A stretch of 64,000 bases of DNA from Pullulanibacillus pueri (GCF_014639255.1 NZ_BMFV01000008.1:62001-126000), one strand, 5' to 3'. Positions 27,679 through 35,824 are shown, numbered from the stretch's first letter. Numbers and translations are program-made. The notes: generated by a model not told the origin, from the sequence alone.

Positions 27679-28217
27679 CTATTGAAATGTTCGTAAGTTT
27701 GCCCTATGTAATAACCATACTATAAAAATCATACACCAGAAAAAATTGAATGACAAGTCATGATGAAACAAGCTCAAAAAATACAAGGATGGAGATAACG
27801 CTCTCCATGTTGCTTTTAAATAAAGTTTGATGATTTTGTTATGGTGAATCAATAATATTTCCAGATGATTGAAGAATCCTTAAGCCTTATAATCGATTAA
27901 TTGTTCTTATACTAATGCAACCACTAATTTTTCACAATGAATAGGTGAAGAACGACTAATAAATTCAAATTAATAAAAATAAAAACTATGTATTTGATAA
28001 AATTCTAAGTACTTGGTAAATCGGTAAGTTCTTGGACCAATTATTCAAGTTTGTCCTGGCATTGTGTTCTTATTATTATTTAACTCAGAAGCCCCTATTA
28101 CTGCGTTCCTTGCATAATTGTTTTAAATTGTTGCCTAATTCTATCACCTAGCTTTAACTGAGAAGGGGCATACATTAGAATGAGGGGTTAAGAACAAAAG
28201 TTATTTAGGAGGATTTT
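27679..28217. other. AT-rich intergenic region between mntR and the AraC gene
   Basis: No convincing gene lies in these 540 bases. A short hairpin (27789-27795 with 27802-27808) has no T run. On the minus strand a clean 25-codon stretch (28098-28175, beginning MYAPSQLKLGDRIRQQFK) could be a gene fragment, but I cannot assign it. The region presumably contains the promoters of mntR and the AraC gene. Confidence 0.4.
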
Positions 28218-29131
28218 ATGTTTGACCAAATCAATCACTTACAAAATGAGCTTGCTGAACTCATTGATCGTCATACTGACAGGGACGGCTATCAGCCTAC
28301 AAAAATTCCATACCTTGGCTTCTCTCGTTATTCGACCTCTCATTACTCCACCTTAGCTGGACCTCCCTATGGACTCTATAACCCTTCGATCGGTATAGTC
28401 GTTCAGGGCTCAAAGGATGTAATCCTTGGTGGTGATCGCTTTAGGTATGATCCATCAAATTACTTTGTAACATCAATGGATTTACCCATTATCTTTGAAG
28501 CACTTGGAGCATCCTCTGAAGTCCCCAACTTATCATGTAAAATTGAATTTACTCCAAGCCTTATTTTTGAGTTATTAAGTCTTGAGGAATTTAAGGTAAC
28601 CTCCAAAAAAATAGCTAAACGTGGTAAGGACGCTGCCAAGCTAGATGTATCCATGTTAGATGCTGTTGTAAGGCTTGTTCGTTTGCTCGATAAACCAGTC
28701 GATATTCCTGTACTTGCACCACTCTATACAAAAGAAATATTATACAAAACATTGCATAGTGAGCATGGTGGTTCATTAAAAAAATAATCACTGATAGGGG
28801 ATCATCCATTCATATCCAAAACGCAATCCAATACATCCTGCAGCATTTTCATGACTCTTTTCGTATTGAGGATCTGGCAGATCTCGCCAAGATGAGTGTC
28901 CCATCATTCCACAGACATTTTAAAGATATAACCACCATGAGTCCCATTCAATTTCAAAAACAGTTGAGGCTTCAGGAGGCCCGACGTCTAATAATATCCG
29001 AGTCAACGGACGTCGCAGATGCAGCATTTCGGGTTGGCTATGAAAGTCCAACTCAATTCAGCAGAGAATACTCACGGATGTTCGGCTTTCCCCCTAAAGA
29101 AGATAGGAAACGACTTAAAGGGCTGATTTAG
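28218..29131 (+). pseudogene. AraC-family regulator, split by a frameshift in an A7 run
   Basis: The first part (28218-28787) is an AraC_N ligand-sensing domain with a good AGGAGG site before ATG 28218. The second part (to 29131) is the two-helix-turn-helix DNA-binding domain ([42 protein letters not shown]). The frame breaks at TTAAAAAAATAA near 28778: one extra A would join the halves into one protein of about 304 residues with no other fault. Both halves are otherwise intact, so this is a recent mutation, a sequencing error, or a site of slippage. The regulated target is not evident; the nearest downstream gene is convergent. Confidence 0.8.
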
Positions 29132-29225
29132 AAAAATAGTGATGCCTAAGAAACTAATCTAAATATCAAAGAGCGTGCATTGTTTCAATCACGCTTTTTT
29201 TGCTTCTATTATGTATGTTGTCCCA

Positions 29226-29258
29226 AGAACCCAGATTCGAGAATTCTGGGTTCTCTTT
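29226..29258 (+). terminator. Probable terminator after the AraC gene
   Basis: A perfect 10-bp stem (29226-29235 with 29245-29254) with a 9-base loop, followed by CTTTT. Confidence 0.6.
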
Positions 29259-29381
29259 TCGCACTAAAGAAAAGAAAAAACCTGCATATTCTCCTTCTTT
29301 TAAACGTAAAAAGTACCTCTTCAGATCATAAAATCCAAAGAGGCATTTCTTCACAATCTTTTTAATAACATCACGGCTTCT

Positions 29382-29616
29382 TTCAAATCCACATCCATTG
29401 TTGATTTGAAAGAAAGTTTGATCAAAAATACCTCACAAACCCGTATTTTATGATAAATAAGAAGAACCTATTTTGAAAAAAAGATTGATCAAAATGGGCT
29501 CTTTCTTTGTGAAGTATTGTTCAATTTTTATAAAAAAGTTTGATCATTTCCTATCTAAGTTGTTCAACAATCGCGCCCTTTAACGGCACAACGTTTTTTT
29601 GAAGTTTGAACAAACT
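29382..29616. repeat. Non-coding region with a 17-bp repeat of the Tn7-like end and GTTTGATCAAA-like repeats
   Basis: The 17 bases at 29382-29398 are identical, in the same orientation, to 32163-32179 at the Tn7-like end, and weaker similarity continues leftward for about 30 bases. To the right, four copies of a GTTTGATCAAA-like motif (29416, 29483, 29538, 29604) occur about 55-67 bases apart. A weak inverted repeat (about 29419-29440 with 29507-29525) also lies here. There is no gene. Confidence 0.45.
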
Positions 29617-30435
29617 TTATTCCAAATCAGTTCTTAAGAGATCGTGTAAAAGACTTGAGATCGGTGTAGGTGACTCCACCTGTTGTGCTGTCTTTTTCAA
29701 AAGACCAACATCCTTCAGTGGTATCTCACTCTGATTTGCCTCTTTTTTCTCGGCAATCCTATTTCCAATGCTTTGATAAATCGGAGCAGGAAACAACGTT
29801 TGTGTCAGCATATCGACGACGGCTTTTGGATCGACACCGTTTTTCTCAGATATCGTAAGTGCTTCCCTTAGAGAATATGAAGCAGAAGAAAGCAAGAAGT
29901 TTCCCAAGAGCTTGACAAGCGTTGCCGCTCCGACCTCCTCCCCAAAATCGAAGATACCCTGTCCTCCCATCGCTTTTAGAAGGGGTTGGACTCGTTTCTT
30001 AGCTTGCTGCGACCCTGCAAAAGGAATCCAAAGCTTTTTGGCAGCCGCTGCTTCAGGTCTCCCAAAAATGGGAGCCTCAACGTAGGCACTGCCATGTTGT
30101 GCGTGCATGGCTGCAAGTTTCTTTGCTGTTTCTGGCATCACTGTACTCATAGAAATATGGATCCCATCTGGTCCCAGTTGTCCTAAAAATCCCGGACTTG
30201 TCACAATGCTTTCCAGAGCCGCATCATCCCATAAAAGAGTTACAACAATTCCACCGGTTGTCACGGCGTCAGTCGGTCGGTTCACCTGTTGCGCCCCCTC
30301 AGCAACCAGTGGTTCCGCTTTGCTTGCAGTCCGGTTATACACCCGGAGTGCATACCCAGCATTTAAAAGATTGGACGCCACAGGGAGACCCAAATTACCA
30401 AGTCCAATAAATCCGATCATTTCACTCATTTGCAT
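29617..30435 (-). CDS. NAD(P)-binding 3-hydroxyisobutyrate dehydrogenase-like protein
   Basis: About 272 residues of the beta-hydroxyacid dehydrogenase family: Rossmann motif GFIGLGNLGLPVA at the N-terminus, the substrate-site strand HISMSTVMPE, and the catalytic lysine in VKLLGNFLL near 175. The Gly-rich substrate motif reads APIFGRPEAAAAKKL, closer to GLYR-type NADPH-dependent members than to valine-pathway HIBADH. AGGAGG (30440-30445) serves ATG 30435 or ATG 30429. A MerR regulator gene lies upstream, and an operator copy sits just before this gene, so MerR probably controls it. The actual substrate is unknown. Confidence 0.85.
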   Translation of the reverse strand: MQMSEMIGFIGLGNLGLPVASNLLNAGYALRVYNRTASKAEPLVAEGAQQVNRPTDAVTTGGIVVTLLWDDAALESIVTSPGFLGQLGPDGIHISMSTVMPETAKKLAAMHAQHGSAYVEAPIFGRPEAAAAKKLWIPFAGSQQAKKRVQPLLKAMGGQGIFDFGEEVGAATLVKLLGNFLLSSASYSLREALTISEKNGVDPKAVVDMLTQTLFPAPIYQSIGNRIAEKKEANQSEIPLKDVGLLKKTAQQVESPTPISSLLHDLLRTDLE

Positions 30436-30462
30436 CAATCCTCCTGAATTAGTTGGTTTAAA

Positions 30463-30485
30463 AACATTACGTTAACGTTATGTTT
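30463..30485. promoter_or_regulatory. Operator copy 1 before the dehydrogenase gene
   Basis: A 23-bp palindrome-like site with the core ACGTTAACGT, flanked by AACATT and ATGTTT, is identical in all 23 bases to the site at 30904-30926 before the MerR gene. It lies 28 bases upstream of the dehydrogenase start. Confidence 0.8.
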
Positions 30486-30490
30486 TGGGT

Positions 30491-30517
30491 AAAAAAAAAC
30501 CTATCGAGGTTTTTTTT
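30491..30517. terminator. Terminator between the MerR and dehydrogenase genes
   Basis: A stem of AAAAACCT/AGGTTTTT with a 4-base loop and T runs on both strands overlaps the 3' end of the MerR gene. It would make expression of the dehydrogenase depend on its own promoter. Confidence 0.7.
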
Positions 30518-30890
30518 CTTCTAACCAGCGCTCAAAACGTTCAATATGATCCTCTAACTCAGCACGAAATTGCTGGTACTCTCTGATCTTCTGATCTACT
30601 TCAGCGAGATGTTGGCGCAGAACAACGAGCACTTTCTGTTTAGCCTGTACGCCACTAGGATCAATGAAATAGAAATCGATAACGTCCCGAATTTCATCAA
30701 GGCTAAGTCTAAGCTTCTTTAACTGGTTAATTTTCCTTAGGCGTGCGAGCGTCTCCTCTGTGTAATAGTGTTGCCCTTGGCCTTCACGCTCTCCTGGAGG
30801 GATCAATCCAATGCTTTCATAATATCGAACGGTGCGCGGAGTCACTCCGGCTCGTTCCGTCAATTCACCTATCCGCATGCGGCCATTCAT
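30501..30890 (-). CDS. MerR-family transcriptional regulator
   Basis: 129 residues: N-terminal MerR winged helix (MRIGELTERAGVTPRTVRYYESIGL), then a long dimerisation helix and a charged C-terminus. No cysteine metal-binding loop is present, so it is probably an effector-responsive rather than a metal-responsive member. It has a strong promoter upstream with the operator placed over the predicted start site, which suggests autorepression. The ACGTTAACGT core resembles the operators I remember for LiuR-type MerR proteins of branched-chain amino acid and fatty acid breakdown; that link is inference. Confidence 0.9.
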   Translation of the reverse strand: MNGRMRIGELTERAGVTPRTVRYYESIGLIPPGEREGQGQHYYTEETLARLRKINQLKKLRLSLDEIRDVIDFYFIDPSGVQAKQKVLVVLRQHLAEVDQKIREYQQFRAELEDHIERFERWLEEKKPR

Positions 30891-30903
30891 CGCTCATCCC
30901 CCA

Positions 30904-30955
30904 AACATTACGTTAACGTTATGTTTATAGTATCATTTGAGCAAGCCATTGTCAA
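30904..30955 (-). promoter_or_regulatory. Promoter and operator copy 2 of the MerR gene
   Basis: On the minus strand TTGACA (30950-30955), a 17-base spacer and TACTAT (30927-30932) form a good sigma-A promoter. The 23-bp operator (30904-30926) begins directly after the -10 element, covering the predicted start site. Confidence 0.8.
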
Positions 30956-30987
30956 AACCATGCGCTTGTGTAGGATCTCTTGTGATA

Positions 30988-31464
30988 ATTTCTCATGTTA
31001 TTTCTGCCGGTTTACTTTTTGGCCAGTTTAACCATTTAAAGTAGCGACTTTTGGAAACTCCCAGGACTTTTCACATCTTCTCCTCTCGGAATCGGGAGCG
31101 ATTTTCATGAATAAATTCATATTTTACCGAAGGCTTTTCGCAAAGTAGTGCATCGTCTTATTTAAAATTTCATTTTCCTCCTTGCGATCACGATTTCCTT
31201 CTAAAAAGCTCTCAATTCAGCTGCTTCTGAGGGAGAAGATTTTACAGCCTTTATCTCTGGCTGTGGGCCATATTCTTCATCCAACCATGTAAAGTATTCG
31301 CGTTCACGCCCACTTCTCTAGCTACTTGAGCTACGGGCTTATTTTTTACACTTATATACTTTACTGTTTCAATTTTAATTGCTCCCTCGAATTCCCTGCC
31401 TCTTGCCATATAGACATACCCTGTTATAGTTGATAAATTTATTATAACAATCTGTGTCTACTAT
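30988..31464 (-). pseudogene. Degraded IS3-family insertion sequence
   Basis: An OrfA start is visible at ATG 31409 (MARGREFEGAIKIETVKY, then VNANTLHGWMK), followed after a frameshift by EYGPQPEIKAVKSS and the leucine-zipper-like tail ending MHYFAKSLR. Beyond lies the beginning of OrfB (HENRSRFREEKM, stop, KVLGVSKSRYFKWLNW). Several stops and frameshifts and the missing rest of OrfB show that it is dead. Its outer end abuts the truncated tnsA at about 31464, so it appears to have inserted into that gene. Confidence 0.75.
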
Positions 31465-32049
31465 TTAGACTAGCATCAGTGCATTCATTTCACGAAATGC
31501 ATCGTAATCGTGAATATAACTGGTGCTTCTTGCCATTGTTTTAGGTATTTCTTCTTCTGTTACGATACCCCAATCAATTTCTTTTCGATGCCAATACTCA
31601 CGTTCAATCTCAAACTTTTCAAGTATAAGCTCTTTTAATAATTCATCCTTCATTTTAATTGTACGAGCCTTCAAATACACCTTGTCCATTATTAATTGTT
31701 AATAAAAAATCCGTTGTCATCACAATTGGTTCACTTGTTTTAGGATCAGTAGGATGTTTAATACCTAACTCATCTGCAGTGACAATTGTTTCTTCCAACG
31801 GCAATAAAGGAAATTGTTCTCTAATACCAACAACAAAATCTGGGTATTCAGATAAGTAAAAGTAGTTTCGTTCTAAATCTGACAAAAATTCATGCTTTCT
31901 TTTTATTTTATACCTTTTAAACGGTGGGAGCGACCTAACGAGGATACATCTTGAATTCTTATCCACGGTTTATAATCTGAATCAATTCCAGAACCTCGAT
32001 CTTCTTTAATCCACTTCTCAATTTGAGATAATCGTTTTGTTTTGGACAT
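31465..32049 (-). pseudogene. tnsA: Tn7-like transposase endonuclease subunit TnsA, broken
   Basis: Three frames join to give a TnsA-like protein: 32049 to about 31910 (MSKTKRLSQIEKWIKEDRGSG, IRIQDVSSLGRSHRLKG), about 31910 to 31685 (EFLSDLERNYFYL, VVGIREQFPLLPLEET, MTTDFLL), and about 31690 to 31465 (ARTIKMKDELL, EKFEIEREYWHRKEIDWGIV). The first two cover the TnsA N-terminal endonuclease domain with its acidic active-site residues, and the third the C-terminal domain. Two frameshifts and truncation by the IS3 remnant inactivate it. tnsB, tnsC and tnsD are not in the window. Confidence 0.82.
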
Positions 32050-32089
32050 AAAAAATACCCCTTTAGATAATTTTATCCAAAGGGGTATA

Positions 32090-32174
32090 ACGGTGCAACT
32101 TTTTATAAACAGTACAACTTTATTTTAAACGGTACATCTTTTTTATAAACGGTACGACTTTATTCAAATCCACA
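32090..32174. mobile_element. Tn7-like transposon end with four tandem TnsB-type repeats
   Basis: Four tandem copies of a 19-20-bp unit, consensus GGTACAACTTTTTATAAAC, run from 32095 to about 32165, directly upstream of tnsA. In Tn7 the tnsA-proximal right end carries four overlapping TnsB sites in the same place. The outer edge, read inward on the minus strand, begins TGTGGATTTGAATAAAG from 32174, with the TGT terminus expected for this family. The element lies 20 bases beyond the 3' end of nrdJ. The partner end is not identified. Confidence 0.72.
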
Positions 32175-32194
32175 TCCATCCTTGCAATAGGTGC

Positions 32195-34762
32195 TTATAG
32201 TCCACATTTCAGTTGTGCATTACAATTCGTGCACGTATTACAGCCACCTAATTCTTCAACCGTCCCTTGTCTACAAACCGGACACGTATCGCCGACTTCT
32301 GAACCATATGTGACATTGGTTTTATCTAATTCATTAATCGTATCCACGAGGACGACTTTGGCCTTCCTGTCTTCTTGTGGGGTATCATTGACTTCTGCTT
32401 CATCATCGAAAGCATTATCTTCTGCTTTCAAGGTCAATACTTGAGCATCACGACTGCCGTCTACGTAGACAGTTCCCCCCTTGGCTCCCCCTTTAAAGAG
32501 ACGCTCATACACTTTCTTCACTTGGTCAACCGTATAACCTTTTGGTGCATTTACTGTCTTACTGATCGAACTATCCACCCAACGTTGAATGACGCATTGA
32601 GTATCTGCATGAGCCTCAGGAGAGAGTTCCATAGCTGTGACGAACCAGTGCGGAAGATTATCTGCATCGGCTTCAGGATGCGCTTCTAGATATTCACTCA
32701 CGATGTCTGCCTTCACTTCAATGAACTTTCCTAAGCGGCCACTTCTGAAATAAGAGAAGGAGAAGTAAGGTTCAAGACCTGTTGAGACACCAACCATTGT
32801 CCCCGTTGACCCAGTAGGTGCCACAGTTAATAAATGAGAATTTCGGATCCCATGAGTTAAAATAGCTTCACGAATATCTTCAGGTAAACTCTCAACATAA
32901 CCTGTATTGATGAAGTTTTCGCGTAATTGCTGTTGTTCTTTAGCAGTTTTTCCTTCTAGGAATGGGAAGCTGCCTTTTTCTTTTGCTAATTCTACCGATA
33001 CGCGATAGGCTGTCGTAGCAATCGTTTCAAAGATTTTATCAACAAGCTTATTGCCTTCTTCAGAACCATATTCGGTTTCACAATAAATCAGCAAATCATG
33101 AAGACCCATCACACCAAGACCCACGCGGCGTTCGCCAAGGGCTTGAATACGATTTTCTTCAAGGAAATAAGGCGTTGCATCGATGACATTGTCCTGCATA
33201 CGGACACCCACTGCAACGGTTTCTTTCAATTTCTCAAAGTTAACGCATTTGTTTTCTTTATCAGCCATTTCAGCTAAGTTCACCGCTGCTAAGTTACAAA
33301 CAGAGTATGGTGCTAAAGGTTGTTCACCACATGGATTTGTGGCTACAACTTTTTGACCGTATGCTTTGGCGTTCGTTTTTTCGTTAGCATTATCGATAAA
33401 GAAGATACCCGGCTCTGCTGAATAAGTCGCACATACATTAATAAGATTCCAAAGTTCACGCGCTTTAATTGTACGATAGGTCCGCACTGCAAACCCTTTG
33501 GCTTCCCATTCTCTTACATCTCCACATTCGTGCCACTCATTATTGTAAATCTCCATTTCTTCTGGAGAATAGTGCTCCACATCTGGGAAACGCAACGCAA
33601 AGTCACCGTCGTTCTCTACTGCATCCATAAAGTCCTTCGTTAAACACACAGAGATATTTGCCCCTGTTAAAAATTCAGAGTTATTCACAGAATAATGGCC
33701 ACCCTCGCGCAGCTTTAATTCTGCTTCTTTAAACACCTTGTCTGTGAAGCCACCTTGACCAGGAATATGCTTATAATTGACAATCCCTTGATACATGTCA
33801 ATTTCTGACGGACTTAATGGTGTAAACTTTAATTTGTCTTTCGCTAGGCTACGAATCTGCTCATCTTGCGAATTTTCGATGAGATAGCGCAAAATACGTG
33901 GATTTTGCATTTTTGAGATGATGAATTCGATAATATCAGGGTGGGAATCAACGAGCATGATCATTTGTGCCCCGCGTCTTGAGCCGCCTTGTTCAACTAA
34001 ATGGGTTAATTTTGCAATATCATCAAGCCAGGAAACTGAGCCTGAAGATTTACCGTTAACTCCTCTTGCCAAGGTATTACGCGGGCGAAGCGTTGAACCA
34101 TTCGTTCCCACACCACCTCCACGTGACATGATTTCCATAACCTTCTTACGATGTTCGGCAATGCCCTCACGAGAATCTTTAACATAAGGCATGACATAAC
34201 AGTTAAAATAAGTCACTTCTGTATCGGCACCAGCACCGTATAACACACGTCCAGCTGGGACAAAGTTCATAGAAACGAGCTGTTCATAGAACTTTTTGAA
34301 GGATTCCTTGCGTTTTTCCTCTGTCTTTTCTACAGCAGCTAAGCCCTTGGCATTTCGTTTAGCAATCTGCTCATAAAAAACTTCAAGAGGCTTGTCTATA
34401 ATATCAAGGGAGCGACGAATAAGCCCTGTCTCTTGCTCATCCTCTTCTAAGACATGACGATACTCCTCGTCAACCAAAACAGTCGCTTCGTTAGTTTCCC
34501 AGTGTATCTCTTGAATTTTCCCTAGACCTCTTGCGGGAAATTTCGGATCTGACTTCACCGTCAAGACCACAAAGTCACCGGGTTTAATGGTCTTCTTTTC
34601 TGTATCTTTAAACGCATAACGATCTAACATTACCAGGCGAGATACCCCTGATTTCGTAATCGTCATATCATTTGTAATGGGAAAAACTTGCGGGAATTCA
34701 GCGATATCTTGATTTAACTCCTCAGTATTCACATTGATTTGTGTCTTAGTTACCACACTCAT
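32195..34762 (-). CDS. nrdJ: Adenosylcobalamin-dependent (class II) ribonucleotide reductase
   Basis: An 855-residue enzyme that makes deoxyribonucleotides with coenzyme B12 and needs no oxygen. Visible are the specificity and active-site region with NPCGEQPLAPYSVCNL near residue 475, SRGGGVGTNGSTLRPR near 220, TVAPTGSTGTMVG near 650, and a C-terminal zinc ribbon with redox cysteines (TCPVCRQGTVEELGGC, CTNCNAQLKCGL). Start ATG 34762 follows GGAGGAGGAG. NrdR boxes lie upstream. It sits between the Tn7-like remnant and yqhL. No riboswitch for cobalamin was seen upstream. Confidence 0.96.
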   Translation of the reverse strand: MSVVTKTQINVNTEELNQDIAEFPQVFPITNDMTITKSGVSRLVMLDRYAFKDTEKKTIKPGDFVVLTVKSDPKFPARGLGKIQEIHWETNEATVLVDEEYRHVLEEDEQETGLIRRSLDIIDKPLEVFYEQIAKRNAKGLAAVEKTEEKRKESFKKFYEQLVSMNFVPAGRVLYGAGADTEVTYFNCYVMPYVKDSREGIAEHRKKVMEIMSRGGGVGTNGSTLRPRNTLARGVNGKSSGSVSWLDDIAKLTHLVEQGGSRRGAQMIMLVDSHPDIIEFIISKMQNPRILRYLIENSQDEQIRSLAKDKLKFTPLSPSEIDMYQGIVNYKHIPGQGGFTDKVFKEAELKLREGGHYSVNNSEFLTGANISVCLTKDFMDAVENDGDFALRFPDVEHYSPEEMEIYNNEWHECGDVREWEAKGFAVRTYRTIKARELWNLINVCATYSAEPGIFFIDNANEKTNAKAYGQKVVATNPCGEQPLAPYSVCNLAAVNLAEMADKENKCVNFEKLKETVAVGVRMQDNVIDATPYFLEENRIQALGERRVGLGVMGLHDLLIYCETEYGSEEGNKLVDKIFETIATTAYRVSVELAKEKGSFPFLEGKTAKEQQQLRENFINTGYVESLPEDIREAILTHGIRNSHLLTVAPTGSTGTMVGVSTGLEPYFSFSYFRSGRLGKFIEVKADIVSEYLEAHPEADADNLPHWFVTAMELSPEAHADTQCVIQRWVDSSISKTVNAPKGYTVDQVKKVYERLFKGGAKGGTVYVDGSRDAQVLTLKAEDNAFDDEAEVNDTPQEDRKAKVVLVDTINELDKTNVTYGSEVGDTCPVCRQGTVEELGGCNTCTNCNAQLKCGL

Positions 34763-34943
34763 TCATTCTCCTCCTCCATGAAATTAAAACAGTCGATGTC
34801 TTACTAAAAGAAAGTCCACAAAAAAGAAGCTAATCAAAGTCCACCCTTTTGACCTCTCAAAACTAGTAAACAACCGCTTTATGTATGTCGATCATTGTTG
34901 TTTGTGTTCATCTGTCTCTTATTGTAGCTCTAATTTAAGCAAA

Positions 34944-34995
34944 ACACAATATATAGTGTTGTATTTTTATCATTCTCCAACATATTGTATAGTCG
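34944..34995 (-). promoter_or_regulatory. NrdR boxes upstream of nrdJ
   Basis: The 16-bp site ACACAATATATAGTGT at 34944-34959 is a full NrdR box, and a weaker match (11 of 16) lies at 34980-34995, 36 bases further. NrdR represses ribonucleotide reductase genes when dATP is plentiful. The site is about 180 bases from the nrdJ start. The remaining bases of 34763-35243 show no other clear feature. Confidence 0.72.
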
Positions 34996-35243
34996 ATCAA
35001 AAATTAAATGAAATGTCAAGAGTGGAATTCGTTAATATCCGACGAAATTTGAAGAGATTTTGAGAAATTAACGCCAAAACAAATGAAAACCGACTAATTT
35101 ATCTCTTGATTTTTTCTATGATTCTTCATGAAAAAGAATAATCTATTTTTCATTTGAAAAGTATCTGGCTCGAAGGTTATAATATATAAAAAGAGGAATA
35201 GAGATTGATTAAGAAGAATGAATTAAAGGGGTCCTGAGACAGA

Positions 35244-35633
35244 ATGTTGTGGCAATGGCTAATTTTAATCGCTATTATTGTGATCTTTATCGGTTACACC
35301 ATCGGTAAAATGCTCTATCAAAGAACGTATTTAAAAACACTCACACAAGAAGAATTTATCAAAGGCTATCGCAAAGCTCAGCTCATCGATGTTCGCGAGC
35401 CCAATGAATTTGATAATGGGCATATATTAGGGGCTAGAAATCTCCCAATGACTCAAATGAAAATGCGAAAAGGCGAAGTGCGAAAGGATAAGCCCGTTTA
35501 CCTCTATTGTCAAAACGGTATGAGAAGCACTCGAGCAGCGGCAATGCTTAAGAAGCAAGGCTGTAAGGAGCTTTATGTATTAAAAGGTGGATTTAAAAAA
35601 TGGACCGGGAAAGTCAAAACAAAGAACGCTTAA
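35244..35633 (+). CDS. yqhL: Membrane-anchored rhodanese-domain protein (YqhL)
   Basis: 129 residues: an N-terminal membrane helix (about 3-22) and a rhodanese domain (about 38-125) with the active-site cysteine in YLYCQNGMRS and the LIDVREPNEF motif. It likely transfers sulfane sulfur at the membrane; the partner is unknown. ATG 35244 has only a distant AAAGGGG site (12 bases). Corresponds to YqhL, whose B. subtilis neighbour lipM is missing. Confidence 0.93.
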   Translation: MLWQWLILIAIIVIFIGYTIGKMLYQRTYLKTLTQEEFIKGYRKAQLIDVREPNEFDNGHILGARNLPMTQMKMRKGEVRKDKPVYLYCQNGMRSTRAAAMLKKQGCKELYVLKGGFKKWTGKVKTKNA

Positions 35634-35671
35634 GATTCACTCTTACGTCATGAAAAGATCGTGCAAAACTA

Positions 35672-35735
35672 TTGACATAAATTAAAAAAAATCGTATTGT
35701 TATTGACAGAGCCCACTGCTCAAAAGGGCTCTTTT
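35672..35735 (+). promoter_or_regulatory. Promoter and leader hairpin of the tRNA-Pro gene
   Basis: TTGACA (35672-35677), a 17-base spacer and TATTGT (35695-35700) predict a start at about 35707. Immediately after it comes a GAGCCC/GGGCTC hairpin (35709-35714 with 35726-35731) with a T run, which looks like a terminator. The hairpin therefore both ends yqhL transcription and sits in the tRNA leader. Confidence 0.65.
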
Positions 35736-35747
35736 CTTTGACTCTTT

Positions 35748-35824
35748 CGGGATGTGGCTCAGCTTGGTAGAGCGCAACAATGGGGTTGTTGAGGTCGCAG
35801 GTTCAAATCCTGTCATCCCGACCA
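35748..35824 (+). tRNA. tRNA-Pro (anticodon GGG)
   Basis: A complete cloverleaf: acceptor CGGGATG/CATCCCG with the C1-G72 pair typical of bacterial tRNA-Pro, D arm GCTC/GAGC, anticodon stem CAACA/TGTTG with loop ATGGGGT (anticodon GGG), and T arm GCAGG/CCTGT with loop TTCAAAT. The CCA end is encoded. It reads CCC and CCU codons. Confidence 0.95.

Noticed and set aside
27789..27808. Hairpin as a terminator
   Set aside because: It has no T run, and the adjacent genes are transcribed away from it or start beyond it.
32090..32174. Tandem 20-bp repeats as a CRISPR array
   Set aside because: The units are directly adjacent without unique spacers, no cas genes are nearby, and the layout beside tnsA fits a transposon end.
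29382..32179. 17-bp repeat as a homing spacer of a CRISPR-associated transposon
   Set aside because: No CRISPR repeat or Cas gene is visible, and one copy lies at the element edge rather than at the usual distance from it.
34763..35243. Cobalamin riboswitch upstream of nrdJ
   Set aside because: No B12-box or matching fold could be found; NrdR boxes explain regulation better.
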